NCBI GenBank assembly: GCA_030622395.1
Contig: JAUXGF010000122.1
Span: 1 to 7,869 of the forward strand
Origin: Calditrichaceae bacterium
Lineage (GTDB): Bacteria > Calditrichota > Calditrichia > Calditrichales > Calditrichaceae
Direction: 5' to 3'
Length of the DNA stretch: 7,869 nucleotides
This document shows positions 1 through 5,773 of the stretch, piece after piece. The notes under the pieces were generated by a model. That model ran no database searches. It was not told the origin of the DNA and worked only from the letters and a program-made list of their open reading frames with translations. Both the position numbers and the translations under genes were made by a program. Position 1 is the first letter of the stretch. Each line of letters opens with the position of its first letter.

Positions 1-28
1 AAAATACATTTTACTAAAATTATTAAAG

Positions 29-86
29 AATATTTCTAAATTAAAATTATTTTAAATTTTTATTAAAATTTAAAATAAGAAATATT
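29..86. repeat. AT-only long inverted repeat (hairpin)
   Basis: Bases 47-60 and 65-78 are perfect 14-base inverted copies with a four-base loop (TATT). A second pair, AATATTTCT at 29-37 and AGAAATATT at 78-86, could extend the stem across a bulge on the left side. The 9-base word TTTACTAAA occurs on both sides, at 10-18 and 85-93. The stem has no G or C in its core, so it would be a weak RNA terminator. It could be the 3' end of an upstream transcription unit, or simply AT-rich sequence; inverted repeats are easier to find by chance in such a composition. Confidence 0.5.
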
Positions 87-159
87 TACTAAACCCGCCA
101 CATATAAAGTTATGCCTAAACTATAAACCCGGAAGTAGAAATTGGGAAGTAAGAAATAG

Positions 160-211
160 CCCCGTAGGGGTCTCTTCGCGAGAAGCGACGCCCTGAGCTT
201 AGCCGAAGGGC
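160..211. repeat. REP-like compound palindromic repeat
   Basis: Three stems follow one another: CCCC/GGGG around GTA (160-170), CTTC/GAAG around a GCGA tetraloop of the GNRA type (174-185), and GCCCT/AGGGC (190-194 with 207-211). The last stem carries the core CCTGAGCTTAGCCGAAGG. From memory this is close to the CCTGAGCTTGTCGAAGG palindrome scattered between genes in many unrelated bacterial genomes. The GC-rich block stands out sharply from its AT-rich surroundings, which fits a dispersed REP or MITE-like unit. No partner transposase is seen in the window. Confidence 0.6.
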
Positions 212-316
212 AGGAATTGGGGATTAGGGACTTAAGCAATTCTTAATTCCTGTTTTTCAATTCTATATTTATACCGATTTCGAAATGAATAATATAATTT
301 TTTTGCAAACATCCTA

Positions 317-345
317 TTGTACCAAGTATCGCTTATTAATAAATT
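317..345 (+). promoter_or_regulatory. Possible sigma70-like promoter of the epimerase gene
   Basis: TTGTAC (317-322) and TAAATT (340-345) are separated by 17 bases, which matches -35/-10 spacing, and lie about 30 bases before the start codon. The -10 box overlaps two tandem copies of TAAATTGTT (340-348 and 350-358) spaced by exactly 10 bases, a possible operator. In such AT-rich DNA promoter-like words arise by chance, so this is a weak call. Confidence 0.3.
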
Positions 346-376
346 GTTATAAATTGTTTTAAAAAAAGGAATGTAA

Positions 377-1303
377 ATGAAAATATTAGTTACCGGAGGA
401 GCGGGATTTATCGGCAGTCATTTAGTAGACCGCCTGATAAGCGACGGTTACGATGTAGTAGTTACAGATAATCTGTTTCGAGGGAAACTTGAAAATATTA
501 AACAGCATATCGATTCCGGGAAAATCAATTTTCATAACACGGATATCAGAGACTATTCCGGGCTGTTGAAAGTTATGCAGGGCTGCGAGGTTGTGTTTCA
601 TCTGGCTGCCCAATCGAATGTGATGGGAGCTGTTGAGAATATTGATTATTCCTTTGAATCAAATGTCGTCGGCTGTTTTAACACATTAAAGGCGGCAAAG
701 GAAACCGGCGTTAAACGTTTTATTTTTTCATCATCGCGCGAAGCTTACGGCGAAGCGCAGTATCTTCCCGTTGATGAGAAACATCCTTTATCTTCTAAAA
801 ATACCTACGGAGCCAGTAAAGTCGCCGGCGAAAAATATTGTGAAGTATTTCAAAATATGTGTGATTTGGAAGTGGTCATTTTTCGTCTGGCAAATGTTTA
901 TGGGGAGCGGGATTACAACCGCGTAATTCCTATCTTTCATAATAATGCTTTTAATAAGAAAGACATTCATATCTATGGCGGGAAACAGGTAATTGATTTT
1001 ATTTCCATAGAGATTATCGTTGAAGCGTTTATGCAGGCAATCAACAACCAGGAAGCTTTATCCGGCCCAACTAATGTGGGAGCGGGGAAAGGCGTTACGC
1101 TTTTTGATCTTGCCGGTCGTATTATGAAATTAACCGATACGGATATTAAAGTTGTAGTCGATCCGCCGCGTACAGTTGAAATAGTGAAGTTTACCGCAAA
1201 TATCGAACGATTTAAAAAAATATTCGATGTAAGCTTGCCTGAAGATCCTTTATATTATCTGGAAACAATGATTAAAAAGCTGCGGATTCCCTTTAAAAGA
1301 TAG
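377..1303 (+). CDS. NAD-dependent nucleotide-sugar epimerase/dehydratase (extended SDR)
   Basis: This 308-residue cytoplasmic protein belongs to the extended short-chain dehydrogenase family that acts on UDP-, GDP- or dTDP-sugars for surface polysaccharide synthesis. It opens with the Rossmann motif TGGAGFIGS (residues 6-14). D31-N32 at the end of the second strand would bind NAD, HLAAQ is at 75-79, and the SSSREAYG segment (118-125) supplies the catalytic serine. The active-site YGASK gives Y144 and K148, and RLANVYG (170-176) follows. The length matches the usual 300-340. The start is supported by AGGA at 367-370, six bases before ATG, and because the Rossmann strand begins at residue 2. 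In the C-terminal part the usual RDF(I/V)Y(V)DD segment reads IDFISIEII (206-214), so the substrate pocket looks divergent. The gene stands alone, with no sugar-pathway neighbours, so the exact substrate is open; a UDP-glucose 4-epimerase-like role is only a guess. Confidence 0.9.
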   Translation: MKILVTGGAGFIGSHLVDRLISDGYDVVVTDNLFRGKLENIKQHIDSGKINFHNTDIRDYSGLLKVMQGCEVVFHLAAQSNVMGAVENIDYSFESNVVGCFNTLKAAKETGVKRFIFSSSREAYGEAQYLPVDEKHPLSSKNTYGASKVAGEKYCEVFQNMCDLEVVIFRLANVYGERDYNRVIPIFHNNAFNKKDIHIYGGKQVIDFISIEIIVEAFMQAINNQEALSGPTNVGAGKGVTLFDLAGRIMKLTDTDIKVVVDPPRTVEIVKFTANIERFKKIFDVSLPEDPLYYLETMIKKLRIPFKR

Positions 1304-1411
1304 CCAACACCGAAATGGCGGTATGATATTTTTAGCCTGATATTTAAATCCGGTAAGATACAAATAATATTCATAAAAATATAATATATTGTAATACCTT
1401 TTTTCGTAATA

Positions 1412-1424
1412 CCGTCAGTGACGG
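1412..1424. repeat. Small GC-rich hairpin
   Basis: CCGTC (1412-1416) and GACGG (1420-1424) form a perfect five-base stem with loop AGT. It sits about 40 bases before the large palindrome and directly after a T6 run and the repeated word GTAATACC. It may be part of the same insertion-type repeat or a separate dispersed palindrome. A terminator role is unlikely, because the T-run precedes the stem on the + strand and no gene reads into it from the right. Confidence 0.35.
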
Positions 1425-1465
1425 AGTGGGGAATTTATTTGGGTGTATATATTGGAATAACACAA

Positions 1466-1532
1466 ACCCACCCCTAACCCCTCCCAAGAGGGGCATTGCT
1501 TATTCCCCTCTTGGGAGGGGTTAGGGGTGGGT
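1466..1532. repeat. Perfect 28-bp inverted repeat (MITE/REP-like palindrome)
   Basis: The arms at 1466-1493 and 1505-1532 are exact reverse complements, 28 bases each, around an 11-base loop (CATTGCTTATT). The arm consists of the C-rich blocks ACCCACCCCTAACCCCTCCC followed by AAGAGGGG. From memory very similar sequences are dispersed between genes in many bacterial draft genomes, including Bacteroidota-related ones, which suggests a mobile or recombining repeat family. In RNA it would give an extremely stable hairpin. No T-run follows on either strand, so it is not a classical intrinsic terminator. No target-site duplication is obvious. Confidence 0.85.
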
Positions 1533-1575
1533 CTTAACATTTCACCCCTTTCTCTAAGGTTTTACCTTTTTTCAC

Positions 1576-1604
1576 TTGATAAAATAGCATATAACATGTA
1601 TATT
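1576..1604 (+). promoter_or_regulatory. Probable sigma70-like promoter of the purine operon
   Basis: TTGATA (1576-1581) and TATATT (1599-1604) are separated by exactly 17 bases and end about 26 bases before the start codon of the amidohydrolase gene. Both boxes are one or two changes from consensus, and this is the best promoter match in the window. Transcription would start near 1611 and give a short 5' leader without room for a riboswitch. Confidence 0.5.
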
Positions 1605-1630
1605 TTTTACGTTTTACATAGGTTGTAATT

Positions 1631-2935
1631 ATGAATAAAAAAATCCTGATTAAAAATCCTTTAATTGTAACAATGAATCCCAAAATGGATGTCTTCAAGG
1701 GGGATATCCTTATTGAAGGCAATCAAATTGTACAGATTGCGGAAAATATATCATCTGAGTATGACGAGTTTTTTGACGCTCAAGAGTTTATTGCCGTACC
1801 GGGTTTAATTCAAAGTCATGTTCATTTATGCCAGACATTATTCCGCAATTTTGCCGATGATTTGACTTTATTAGACTGGCTTACTAAAAAGATATGGCCT
1901 TATGAAAGCCGCCATACGCCGGAGACACTACGTTTAAGCGCCAGATTAGGGATCGCTGAATTAATCAAATCGGGCGTTACTACAATTATGGATATGGGCG
2001 CTGTTCACTATCAGGATGTTATTTTTGAAGAATTAGCTTCTTCGGGTATGCGCGCTATAGCCGGTAAAACGATGATGGATTACGGTGAACTTCCTGAAGG
2101 ATTAAAAGAAAACACGCAGGACAGTATTTCCGAAAGTGTTCGTCTGCTTGAAAAATGGCATAATTACGATAACGGACGCATTAAATATGCTTTCTCTCCC
2201 CGTTTTGCCCTTTGCTGTTCGGATGATCTTTTGAGGGAAGCCGGTAATTTAGCCAAAAAATATAATGTAATTTTTCATACCCACGCTTCAGAAAATAAAG
2301 TCGAGATACAATTAGTTAGGGAACGTTTTGGCGTCAGAAATATTATGCTTTTTGAAAAGCTTGGAATAGCGGATGAAAATTTATGCCTGGCGCATTGCAT
2401 CTGGACAGACAATGAAGAAAAATCGCTACTTAAAGAAAAGAATATTAAAGTGCTGCATTGTCCGTCGGCAAATCTAAAACTTGGTTCGGGAATCGCTCCC
2501 ATCCCCGAATATCTTGAATCCGGAATAACTGTTTCCATCGGCTCAGACGGCGCTCCCTGTAATAATAATTTAGATATTTTTCAGGAAATGCGTCTCGCCG
2601 CTCTTATTCAAAAACCCATTTACGGACCCCAAGCGATGTCAGCCCGGGACACTTTTAAACTGGCTACAACAAACGGATCAAAAGCTCTTGGCTTAGAAAA
2701 TGAAATCGGAAGTATAGAAATTGATAAAATTGCCGATATATCTTTTATTAAAAATAATCAGGTTCATTCGGTTCCTTACGAAAACGTATATTCTAAGCTT
2801 GTATATTCAACGCAGGCGTCAGATGTTGATAGCGTTATGATTAATGGTAAGTGGGTATTAAAAAACCGGGAACTTAGCGCTTTAAACGAAACAGAAATTG
2901 TACAATCCGTACAAAAAGCAATTCTTCACTTTTAA
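1631..2935 (+). CDS. TrzA/MtaD-family amidohydrolase, probable adenosine-derivative or purine deaminase
   Basis: This 434-residue metal-dependent cytoplasmic deaminase belongs to COG0402, whose members act on methylthioadenosine/S-adenosylhomocysteine, 5'-deoxyadenosine, guanine or triazines. H63 and H65 lie in SHVHL, E92 sits at the position of the substrate-binding Glu of MtaD, and HTHASE (216-221) supplies metal ligand H218 and catalytic E221. H255 is in AHC, and D306 in SDGAPCNN is the final metal ligand. The stretch 276-325 (HCPSANLK, GSGIAP, EMRLAAL) strongly resembles MtaD-like enzymes. However, residues 189-192 read SPRF where MtaD normally has a substrate-contacting His (GPHAPY), a feature shared with guanine deaminases as I recall. 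The substrate is therefore open, with adenosine derivatives favoured by the overall pattern. The ribosome site is weak (AGG at 1620-1622, eight bases before ATG). It is the first gene of a four-gene unit that also holds adenosine deaminase. Confidence 0.88.
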   Translation: MNKKILIKNPLIVTMNPKMDVFKGDILIEGNQIVQIAENISSEYDEFFDAQEFIAVPGLIQSHVHLCQTLFRNFADDLTLLDWLTKKIWPYESRHTPETLRLSARLGIAELIKSGVTTIMDMGAVHYQDVIFEELASSGMRAIAGKTMMDYGELPEGLKENTQDSISESVRLLEKWHNYDNGRIKYAFSPRFALCCSDDLLREAGNLAKKYNVIFHTHASENKVEIQLVRERFGVRNIMLFEKLGIADENLCLAHCIWTDNEEKSLLKEKNIKVLHCPSANLKLGSGIAPIPEYLESGITVSIGSDGAPCNNNLDIFQEMRLAALIQKPIYGPQAMSARDTFKLATTNGSKALGLENEIGSIEIDKIADISFIKNNQVHSVPYENVYSKLVYSTQASDVDSVMINGKWVLKNRELSALNETEIVQSVQKAILHF

Positions 2936-2958
2936 AAATATTTTGCAGGAGAGTTATT

Positions 2959-3906
2959 ATGAATTACATGAAATTTTTTATCTCATTTAGTTTGATCCTC
3001 TTATTAATATCCGGTTGTATCTGGAAAAAGGGAGGGGATGATTTAAGTCAAGAAGGCGCCGAAGGACTTTTTGAACTTGGAAATACTAAGTTCAATAACG
3101 GGCAGTACCAAGAGGCAATTCAAACTTATGAATTGTTAATGAACTCATATCCCACATCCGATCTGCATATAGATACTCAATTAAAAATAGCCGACTCTTA
3201 CAGCAAGTTAGATAAGTATGAAGATCAGATGGATTTGTTGCTGCGAATATTACGTGAAAATATTATTCCTGAGCGCATACCGCAAATTCTTATTCAACTG
3301 GGAAAATTTTATGAACGCGCCGCTTTATTTAATCCGGACATCATTACCTCCGATACAGTGGATTACAAAACAGCAATATCTTATTACGAAAAAGCCGTTA
3401 AATATACTGATAGCGACGATGAAACTGCAAAGGCTGAAGCTCAATTCCGCCGCGCATTGGTTGAAGCAAAAATAGGGCAAATTAATGCAGCTATCGAAGA
3501 TTACCGGACAGTGACCGTAGTATACCCAAAACATCTTTACTGCCTGCTGGCTCAAATAAAATTACAAGATCCGAATGACACTTCCGAGCTTTCTGTAGAT
3601 GAACTTTCACTACAATTATATCGTCAACAATTAAATATGCCGGAACCGGACGTTGAGCAGTCTGAGGAGATTACTGTGCCTGAAACAAAAGAACAAGAAG
3701 TTTTTCAGGAAGAAGAATTATTTGCACCTGCCGCAAGTGAAGACGAGAACATTGTTGAACCTCAAATGGAAGAGCCTGTTAATTCGGAAACACAGCCGGA
3801 AATTGAAACTACCGTTCCTGAAACAAGCGAAGCGGACACTACGGGAACAGATGAAACTGAGGATCCGCTTTTCAGTCCGGCTCCGGAAGATACAACAAGT
3901 AATTAA
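2959..3906 (+). CDS. TPR-containing outer-membrane lipoprotein with acidic Pro/Glu/Thr tail
   Basis: This 315-residue protein has a hydrophobic signal segment (residues 5-17) ending in the lipobox LISGC, so C20 should be lipidated. Ile at +2 favours the outer membrane over inner-membrane retention. Residues 34-67 form a clear tetratricopeptide repeat (ELGNTKFNNGQYQEAIQTYE), with further TPR-like helices at about 71-104, 107-150 and 157-192, resembling BamD/YbgF-type scaffolds. From about 225 to the end the chain is low-complexity and acidic. VPET occurs twice (240-243, 286-289), each followed by an LF[AS]PA motif (254-258, 304-308), so the tail looks duplicated and disordered. AGGAG (2947-2951) lies seven bases before the ATG; Met4 is a possible alternative start. 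It begins 23 bases after the amidohydrolase and ends three bases before the NTPase. Its job in a purine operon is unknown; assembly or protein-binding scaffold is a family-level inference. Confidence 0.85.
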   Translation: MNYMKFFISFSLILLLISGCIWKKGGDDLSQEGAEGLFELGNTKFNNGQYQEAIQTYELLMNSYPTSDLHIDTQLKIADSYSKLDKYEDQMDLLLRILRENIIPERIPQILIQLGKFYERAALFNPDIITSDTVDYKTAISYYEKAVKYTDSDDETAKAEAQFRRALVEAKIGQINAAIEDYRTVTVVYPKHLYCLLAQIKLQDPNDTSELSVDELSLQLYRQQLNMPEPDVEQSEEITVPETKEQEVFQEEELFAPAASEDENIVEPQMEEPVNSETQPEIETTVPETSEADTTGTDETEDPLFSPAPEDTTSN

Positions 3907-3909
3907 ATA

Positions 3910-4491
3910 ATGAAAATTGGAATAGGATCAAAAAATAAAGTAAAAATTTCCGCTTGCAAAAATGCGCTTGAGGCATTAAAAACAGTATCTCTTATTGATA
4001 GCGAATTGGAAATCACATTCTACCCGGTAGAAACGGAGACTTCTGTTCCGGATATGCCGTTAAGCCGAGAAATTTTAATGAAAGGAGCTCTTCAAAGAGC
4101 TCTTTTTGTATATAAGAATCTAGAAGAACAGGATACTATTGTTGATTATGCGCTTGGCATGGAAGGCGGCGTTTACACAATCAACTTTAACCACCGGGTT
4201 AAACAGCATGCTTTCCTGCAAAACTGGGTTTATGCTTTTAACGGCAATATTGGATTTTTCGGCAGCTCGGCAAGTTTACCTTTACCTGAAAATATATCTC
4301 ATGCTCTTTTCAAGGAAAAAAGAGAATTGTCCGAAGTTATGGATAGTCTAAGCGGACGGCAGGACGTTCGTTCTAAAGAAGGAGCTTTCGGAATTTTAAC
4401 AAATAATTTAATCACCCGCAGCGATTCTTTCGAAACAGCCCTTATGAATGCGCTGACGCCTTTTTTCAATAAGCGCTATTATCAAATATGA
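3910..4491 (+). CDS. DUF84/YjjX-like inosine/xanthosine triphosphatase
   Basis: This 193-residue cytoplasmic protein matches the non-canonical purine NTP phosphatase family (DUF84, YjjX type), which hydrolyses ITP and XTP so that deaminated bases do not enter nucleic acids. Visible family features are GSKNKVK (6-12) in the first strand-loop, VETETSVPDMP (40-50), GALQRA (59-64), GMEGGV (83-88) with acidic E85, and the C-terminal GAFGILTNNLITR (158-170) with R170. The length agrees with the usual 170-190. It starts three bases after the lipoprotein stop, and I see no Shine-Dalgarno sequence in the 20 bases before the ATG, so translation is probably coupled to the upstream gene. It lies between two deaminases whose products are inosine-type compounds, which fits a sanitation role. 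Codons 58-66 contain a terminator-like palindrome, listed separately. Confidence 0.85.
   Translation: MKIGIGSKNKVKISACKNALEALKTVSLIDSELEITFYPVETETSVPDMPLSREILMKGALQRALFVYKNLEEQDTIVDYALGMEGGVYTINFNHRVKQHAFLQNWVYAFNGNIGFFGSSASLPLPENISHALFKEKRELSEVMDSLSGRQDVRSKEGAFGILTNNLITRSDSFETALMNALTPFFNKRYYQI
4081..4107 (+). terminator. Intragenic terminator-like hairpin
   Basis: GAGCTCT (4085-4091) and AGAGCTC (4096-4102) pair perfectly around a TCAA loop and are followed by T5 (4103-4107). AAAG at 4081-4084 can extend the stem against the T-run. The shape is that of an intrinsic terminator, yet it lies inside the NTPase coding region (GALQRA motif, residues 59-64), where the family's conserved residues constrain the sequence. 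It may be chance, or may lower expression of the downstream adenosine deaminase when translation stalls. Confidence 0.3.
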
Positions 4492-4503
4492 AAGGTTTAG
4501 TTT

Positions 4504-5532
4504 ATGGACATAGATAAGAAAATTATTCAAAAAATGCCGAAAACCGATTTGCACTGTCATCTTGACGGCAGCTTAAGAATACAGACAATCATAGATTTAG
4601 CAAAAAAGCAAAATGTTGAATTGCCATCTTCCGATCCTAAAGAATTAAAAAAAATACTTGTACCCGGTTTAAAATGTAAAAGTCTGGTTGAATATTTACG
4701 TCCCTTTGATATAACCCTTTCTGTAATGCAGGAAGCAGAGGCATTGTCTTTAACGGCTTTTGAGTTAGCTGAAGACGCGGCAAAGGAAAATATCTGGTAT
4801 TTAGAAGTACGCTATTCGCCGGTTTTGCACACAAATAAAGGTATGAAATTACCTGAAATTGTCGATGCTGTTTTGGATGGTTTGCGAAAAGCTGAGAGAA
4901 AATATCATATTAAGACTGGGGTTATCATTTGCGGTATGCGCAATATTAATCCTGAAACATCTCTAATGCTGGCTGAATTAGCCGTGGCATATAAAAATCA
5001 GGGCGTAGTGGCGTTTGATCTGGCAGGTTCAGAGGAAAGCTATCCCGCTAAACACCACCGCGAAGCTTTTTATCAGATACTGAATAATAATATCAACTGC
5101 ACGGCGCATGCCGGCGAAGCTTACGGACCAGAGAGTATTCATCAAGCGCTTCACTATTGCGGCGCGCATCGTATCGGACACGGCACAAGATTGAAAGAAG
5201 ACGGGGACTTGCTGAATTATATCAACGATCATCGTATTCCGTTAGAGATTTGCTTAACAAGTAATATCCAGACTAAAGCGGCGGCTTCTTTTACAACACA
5301 CCCTTTAAAATTTTATTATGATTATGGATTGCGTGTTACTATCAACACGGACAACCGGCTTATTTCAAACACTACAATTACCAAAGAATTACATCTGGCT
5401 GCAAAATATGCCGATTGGAATATGAATGATTTAAAGAATGTGATTGTGGCGGGTTTTAAGAGCGCCTTTTTCCCCATGCGCGAAAAAGCCATTATGCTGA
5501 ATATGGTTAACGCAGAGTTGGCGAAATATTGA
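4504..5532 (+). CDS. add: Adenosine deaminase
   Basis: This 342-residue zinc enzyme converts adenosine (and deoxyadenosine) to inosine plus ammonia in purine salvage. Metal ligands H17 and H19 lie in LHCHLDGS. DLAGSE (172-177) contributes the substrate loop with G175. HAGE (202-205) gives metal ligand H202 and catalytic E205, HRIGHG (222-227) gives H226, and NTDNR (281-285) gives D283. The second Asp of the animal/E. coli NTDDP motif is Asn here, as I recall from actinobacterial-type adenosine deaminases, so this is a subfamily mark and not a sign of inactivity. The length and motif order are complete. AAAGG at 4491-4495, overlapping the end of the upstream gene, precedes the ATG by eight bases, and the 12-base gap indicates an operon. 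It is the last gene before a 240-base non-coding stretch. Confidence 0.95.
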   Translation: MDIDKKIIQKMPKTDLHCHLDGSLRIQTIIDLAKKQNVELPSSDPKELKKILVPGLKCKSLVEYLRPFDITLSVMQEAEALSLTAFELAEDAAKENIWYLEVRYSPVLHTNKGMKLPEIVDAVLDGLRKAERKYHIKTGVIICGMRNINPETSLMLAELAVAYKNQGVVAFDLAGSEESYPAKHHREAFYQILNNNINCTAHAGEAYGPESIHQALHYCGAHRIGHGTRLKEDGDLLNYINDHRIPLEICLTSNIQTKAAASFTTHPLKFYYDYGLRVTINTDNRLISNTTITKELHLAAKYADWNMNDLKNVIVAGFKSAFFPMREKAIMLNMVNAELAKY

Positions 5533-5613
5533 TTGGAAATTACTTATAAAAATATTATATTTAATTCATATATTTGTATTCTATCACTTTACCCTGATTA
5601 TTTTGTAAATACA

Positions 5614-5643
5614 TTTGTTTATATAGAAGATATTCAATATAAA
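5614..5643 (+). promoter_or_regulatory. Weak promoter candidate for the secreted protein gene
   Basis: TTGTTT (5614-5619) and TATAAA (5638-5643) are separated by 18 bases within the non-coding stretch 5533-5773. A transcript from here would carry a leader of about 125 bases that includes the 5730-5750 hairpin. AT-rich composition makes such matches common, so support is slight. Confidence 0.25.
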
Positions 5644-5729
5644 ATTCTAAAATCGAAAATGCCTAACCAGGACCAAGCCAGAACCAATCCCGATATATCA
5701 GAATATAAGTTGAATTTAAAATAATAAAA

Positions 5730-5762
5730 CTGAAAATAATTTATTTTCAGAATATTTTTTTT
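5730..5762 (+). terminator. Hairpin plus T8 run: terminator or leader attenuator
   Basis: CTGAAAATAA (5730-5739) and TTATTTTCAG (5741-5750) are perfect 10-base inverted copies around a single central base, so the real stem is about eight pairs with a small loop. After AATA comes T8 (5755-5762), then C and the GGAGG ribosome site of the secreted protein gene. The form fits an intrinsic terminator for the purine operon, although the stem is AT-rich. Because no space is left for a promoter between the T-run and the ATG, the element must otherwise lie in the leader of the downstream message, where it could act as an attenuator. Confidence 0.5.
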
Positions 5763-5773
5763 CGGAGGATCTA

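Larger units (their letters stand above)
1..376. other. Non-coding region upstream of the epimerase gene
   Basis: No convincing open reading frame is present. The first 95 bases are almost pure A+T and form a long hairpin. A GC-rich island near 160-211 consists of consecutive small palindromes. It is flanked by purine-rich stretches, and an 8-base inverted repeat (CAGGAATT at 211-218, AATTCCTG at 245-252) encloses its right side. ATTTCGAAAT (277-286) is a short perfect palindrome of unknown meaning. The last 60 bases hold a plausible promoter. Whatever gene lies to the left is outside the window. Confidence 0.7.
1304..1630. other. Non-coding region between epimerase and deaminase genes
   Basis: No gene is supported here. 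Just after the epimerase stop there is only a poor 4-base stem (ACCG 1309-1312 with CGGT 1319-1322), so no convincing terminator is seen for that gene. The region then holds an AT-rich stretch, a direct repeat GTAATACC (1391-1398 and 1406-1413), a small GC hairpin, the large perfect inverted repeat and a promoter. The strong palindrome lies between two co-directional genes and may reduce read-through. Confidence 0.7.
1631..5532 (+). other. Predicted four-gene purine deamination/sanitation operon
   Basis: The amidohydrolase, TPR lipoprotein, inosine/xanthosine triphosphatase and adenosine deaminase genes are co-directional with gaps of 23, 3 and 12 bases, and a good promoter lies only before the first. 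The tight spacing supports one transcript. Functionally, the two deaminases would generate deaminated purine nucleosides or bases and the NTPase would remove misincorporable ITP/XTP. The lipoprotein is not explained by this logic. Co-transcription is inferred from spacing alone. Confidence 0.7.

Noticed and set aside
371..376. ATG TAA immediately before the epimerase ATG, a possible start-stop regulatory mini-ORF
   Set aside because: It directly abuts AGGA (367-370), leaving no spacer for initiation, whereas the ATG at 377 has a proper six-base spacer.
1309..1322. Possible terminator after the epimerase gene
   Set aside because: The stem has only four pairs around a six-base loop and the following T5 is eight bases away, so it is too weak to call.
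1534..1722. A minus-strand frame of 62 codons across the operon promoter
   Set aside because: It overlaps the start of the amidohydrolase gene and its promoter, is lysine/isoleucine-rich and has no supporting ribosome site or homology.
5533..5724. A 63-codon frame starting with TTG directly after the adenosine deaminase stop
   Set aside because: There is no ribosome site, the start is TTG, the composition is like the surrounding non-coding AT-rich DNA, and the protein shows no recognisable features. It is most likely chance.
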